From Daejeonella sp. H1SJ63 (GTDB lineage: Bacteria; Bacteroidota; Bacteroidia; Sphingobacteriales; Sphingobacteriaceae), in assembly GCF_029360775.1 (NCBI RefSeq), contig NZ_JARKMZ010000028.1, positions 372,001 through 436,000 of the forward strand: DNA of 64,000 nt, written 5' to 3'. A program made the position numbers and the translations under genes. Below are positions 62,203-64,000 of the stretch, one piece after another. The first letter of the stretch is position 1; each line of letters opens with the position of its first letter. Under the pieces are notes generated by a model, which worked only from the letters and a program-made list of their open reading frames with translations, was not told the DNA's origin and ran no database searches.

Positions 62203-63447
62203 ATGAATAAGATGATAAAAGACAGGAAACTTCAAAGGAGTGAATTTATAAAATTTACAGGCGGACTGGCATTTCTGTTGCTTGGCAGTAAGTGGCTGTT
62301 TGCTGATCCTACCTCTGCAGCTGATCTGGTCAGCACCGCACAGAAACGACAGTCTTATACCCTGGGTTTGTTGAAGAAGCTGGTCACAGACATCGGTCCG
62401 AAGCCAAGCGGAAGTAAAGCCTATGCCAAAGCTGCCCGGATTGTTTTTCAGGAGATGCGCCGGTCCATGGCAAAGGTTAATTATGATAAGTATGAATTTG
62501 ATAATTGGGAGCCCATCAAGTGGACCAATCTCCTGGTTGGCGGACAAGCTATTGAAGCAGTACCTCAGAAAAGAGGATTTGGAACTTCGCCTCAGGGAAT
62601 TAATGGAATTATTGCAAAACGTGGTACTGGATTTGCCATTCTGAATGAGCAAAACGGGGATGTTCTGGCTTATTTTTCTGTCAATCAGTATGGGAAAGCT
62701 ATTGCCGGGTCAGGCCCCGGAGATCTTGACAAATCAGTTCCGGTTTTTGGTATCGGAAAGCAGGATATTCCTTTATTGGATAGAAGTGCCCTGAATAAAT
62801 TACCGGCCGGTATCAGTGCAGAGTATCATCCTTTGCATAAGGCTCCCGGCATCAATGTCATTGGTCAGATCCCCGGAAAAAGTAAAAAGGAAATTCTGGT
62901 CATTGCTCATTTAGATACCATTTTTAATACTCCCGGAGCGAATGATAATACGGCATCGGTCATTGTGATGCTGATGCTTGCCCATGCAGCATCCGGAAGG
63001 CAAAATAACCATACCCTTACTTTTGTTGCTTCTGATTCGGAGGAGTATGTTTATGAAGGTGCTTATCATTATGCTAAGGGACGTATCGCAAACAATACGA
63101 TTGAAGATATCCGGTATGTTCTGAATTTCGACTCATTGACTTATGGCCCGAATTTATGGATAAATTCTAAAGATCAGGGAGTTAAAGATCTGATCCGGGA
63201 TATTCATCGGGATCTTAAGCTTCAAACTACCCCGATCTACTCTGAGAATGATGGGTTCGTCATGGACTCACTTCCTTTCAGGCCATCAGGTGCCAAAGCC
63301 CTGCACGCAAACAGCAGGGGGTATGATGAAAAAACACTGCCTGTTTATCACCGGCCTGATGATACCGCAGATAAAGTACCTCTTGATTGCGTAGAAATCG
63401 CCTTTCAGGTGTTTGACGAATTTATCAGGAGAATAGATAAAGAATGA
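62203..63447 (+). CDS. exported M28-family zinc peptidase
   Basis: The 414-residue protein keeps the M28 two-zinc site: His236 and Asp238 (AHLDTIF), bridging Asp248 (GANDNTAS), Glu280/Glu281 (SDSEEYV), Asp310 (NFDSL) and His383 (YHRPDDT). The N-terminus looks like a Tat signal with one arginine lost (LQRSEFIKFTGG). It would act as an aminopeptidase or carboxypeptidase outside the cytoplasm. It follows the transglutaminase-like gene by 51 bases. Confidence 0.88.
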   Translation: MNKMIKDRKLQRSEFIKFTGGLAFLLLGSKWLFADPTSAADLVSTAQKRQSYTLGLLKKLVTDIGPKPSGSKAYAKAARIVFQEMRRSMAKVNYDKYEFDNWEPIKWTNLLVGGQAIEAVPQKRGFGTSPQGINGIIAKRGTGFAILNEQNGDVLAYFSVNQYGKAIAGSGPGDLDKSVPVFGIGKQDIPLLDRSALNKLPAGISAEYHPLHKAPGINVIGQIPGKSKKEILVIAHLDTIFNTPGANDNTASVIVMLMLAHAASGRQNNHTLTFVASDSEEYVYEGAYHYAKGRIANNTIEDIRYVLNFDSLTYGPNLWINSKDQGVKDLIRDIHRDLKLQTTPIYSENDGFVMDSLPFRPSGAKALHANSRGYDEKTLPVYHRPDDTADKVPLDCVEIAFQVFDEFIRRIDKE

Positions 63448-63496
63448 TTTAATGTTTAATAAGACAATTACCAAATACACAATTAATAATTATACT

Positions 63497-64000
63497 ATGT
63501 TTTTTAAATTCAAGAAGAAGATCGCCGTATTAGGCTTGCTGATGCTGTCAGCAGGTATGGCAGATGCCCAGTCCAAAGCAGGATGGTACACAGAGGGAAA
63601 GGATTACGCACCTACCAGAAGGATCAAAATCAATGTAAGCAATCCTTTAAGTATTGCAGTAAAAGGAGCTCCGGTAGTAGTTCCAAGAAAGAGCCTTCCG
63701 TTTCAGAATATTCCTGAACGCTGGATAGGCATAGTTGATCCCAATGGCCCTTCTGATCCTGAACCAACGATGGAAGAATTGAAAAAGAATAGTGGTTATG
63801 TTAGAAGAAAGGAAACCTACGGACATTATGTAGAACTTCAGGTTGACGATAAGGATAAAGATGGTGTCTGGGATGAGATTTTTTTCATGACCGATCTTGC
63901 ACCAAGAGAATCCAAAGATTTTTATATCTATATCGATCATTATGAGCGTGGAATGTATGAGCATAAGGTTCATGCCAACATTGCCAATTATGGACGCCAT
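63497..64000 (+). CDS. exported DUF4861-like protein (3' partial)
   Basis: A frame of 168 codons opens at ATG 63497 and runs off the window. It has a Sec signal peptide (MADAQ), then ITRRIKINVSNPLSI-like text near the start (RIKINVSNPLS), ERWIGIVDPNG and DDKDKDGVWDEIFFMTDLAP. This resembles the DUF4861 family found in polysaccharide utilisation loci, with no settled function. It is probably in one operon with the M28 peptidase, 49 bases upstream. Confidence 0.65.
   Translation, partial: MFFKFKKKIAVLGLLMLSAGMADAQSKAGWYTEGKDYAPTRRIKINVSNPLSIAVKGAPVVVPRKSLPFQNIPERWIGIVDPNGPSDPEPTMEELKKNSGYVRRKETYGHYVELQVDDKDKDGVWDEIFFMTDLAPRESKDFYIYIDHYERGMYEHKVHANIANYGRH

Overview
The window looks like a chromosomal segment of a Bacteroidota bacterium, most likely a Sphingobacteriaceae member (Pedobacter-like). 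The reasons are: ECF sigma/FecR/SusC/SusD gene order, OMP_b-brl_3 TonB receptors, DUF4251 and DUF4861 proteins, a MoaC-MoaB fusion, a low-GC genome with few strong Shine-Dalgarno sites, and -7 elements of the form TAnnTTTG. I saw no phage, IS element, CRISPR array, tRNA or rRNA.

Layout. 1-2930: end of a PQQ-type sugar dehydrogenase fused to cytochrome c, then an exported beta-propeller protein. 3035-4297: divergent Nramp transporter. 4435-10310: sialic-acid/amino-sugar-like operon (cytosolic AGE-family epimerase, FucP-type permease, Tat-type FAD oxidoreductase, BNR-repeat hydrolase, Tat-type Rid protein). 10447-14131: NAD(P)-binding protein, YceI, Crp/Fnr regulator and a hybrid histidine kinase. 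14203-19346 (minus): Tat-type SelA-fold PLP enzyme, sugar dehydrogenase-cytochrome c, Tat-type Gfo/Idh oxidoreductase. 19445-20948: a decay zone with remnants of an outer-membrane efflux protein, a DUF1905 protein and a glyoxalase-fold protein, plus intact yjdM. 21170-25895: a methyltransferase and three tandem exported cog3964 amidohydrolases, divergent from a GH33 sialidase at 26086. 27362-33236: periplasmic-type molybdenum hydroxylase, small genes, and moaCB. 34393-39925: lutABC, malate synthase, class A beta-lactamase-like protein. 39943-42573: TonB-linked barrel. 42941-52265: two tandem Tat-type AGE epimerases, aldo/keto reductase, PL10-like lyase, Rid-family lipoprotein, nagB, a second Tat-type SelA-fold enzyme and a fourth amidohydrolase. 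52565-64000: ECF sigma, FecR, SusC (with STN domain), SusD, exported transglutaminase-like protein, M28 peptidase, and a DUF4861 protein cut by the window end.

How the genes may work together. The repeated theme is export of normally cytosolic, cofactor-dependent sugar-catabolic enzymes through the Tat route: eight clear twin-arginine signals within about 44 kb, on a FAD enzyme, two PLP enzymes, an NAD-type Gfo/Idh enzyme, a Mo hydroxylase, two sugar epimerases and a Rid protein. Around them are four Sec-exported amidohydrolases and two cytochrome c-linked sugar dehydrogenases. In other bacteria cog3964 amidohydrolases neighbour DgaE-like SelA-fold ammonia-lyases acting on amino-sugar acids. 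My main inference is a periplasmic oxidative pathway for (acyl)amino sugars or sugar acids: sialidase or lyase release, epimerisation, oxidation to an aldonate, deacylation, PLP-dependent deamination, then import. The substrate is not shown by the sequence, and key residues in the Rid and amidohydrolase families are altered, so novel chemistry is possible.
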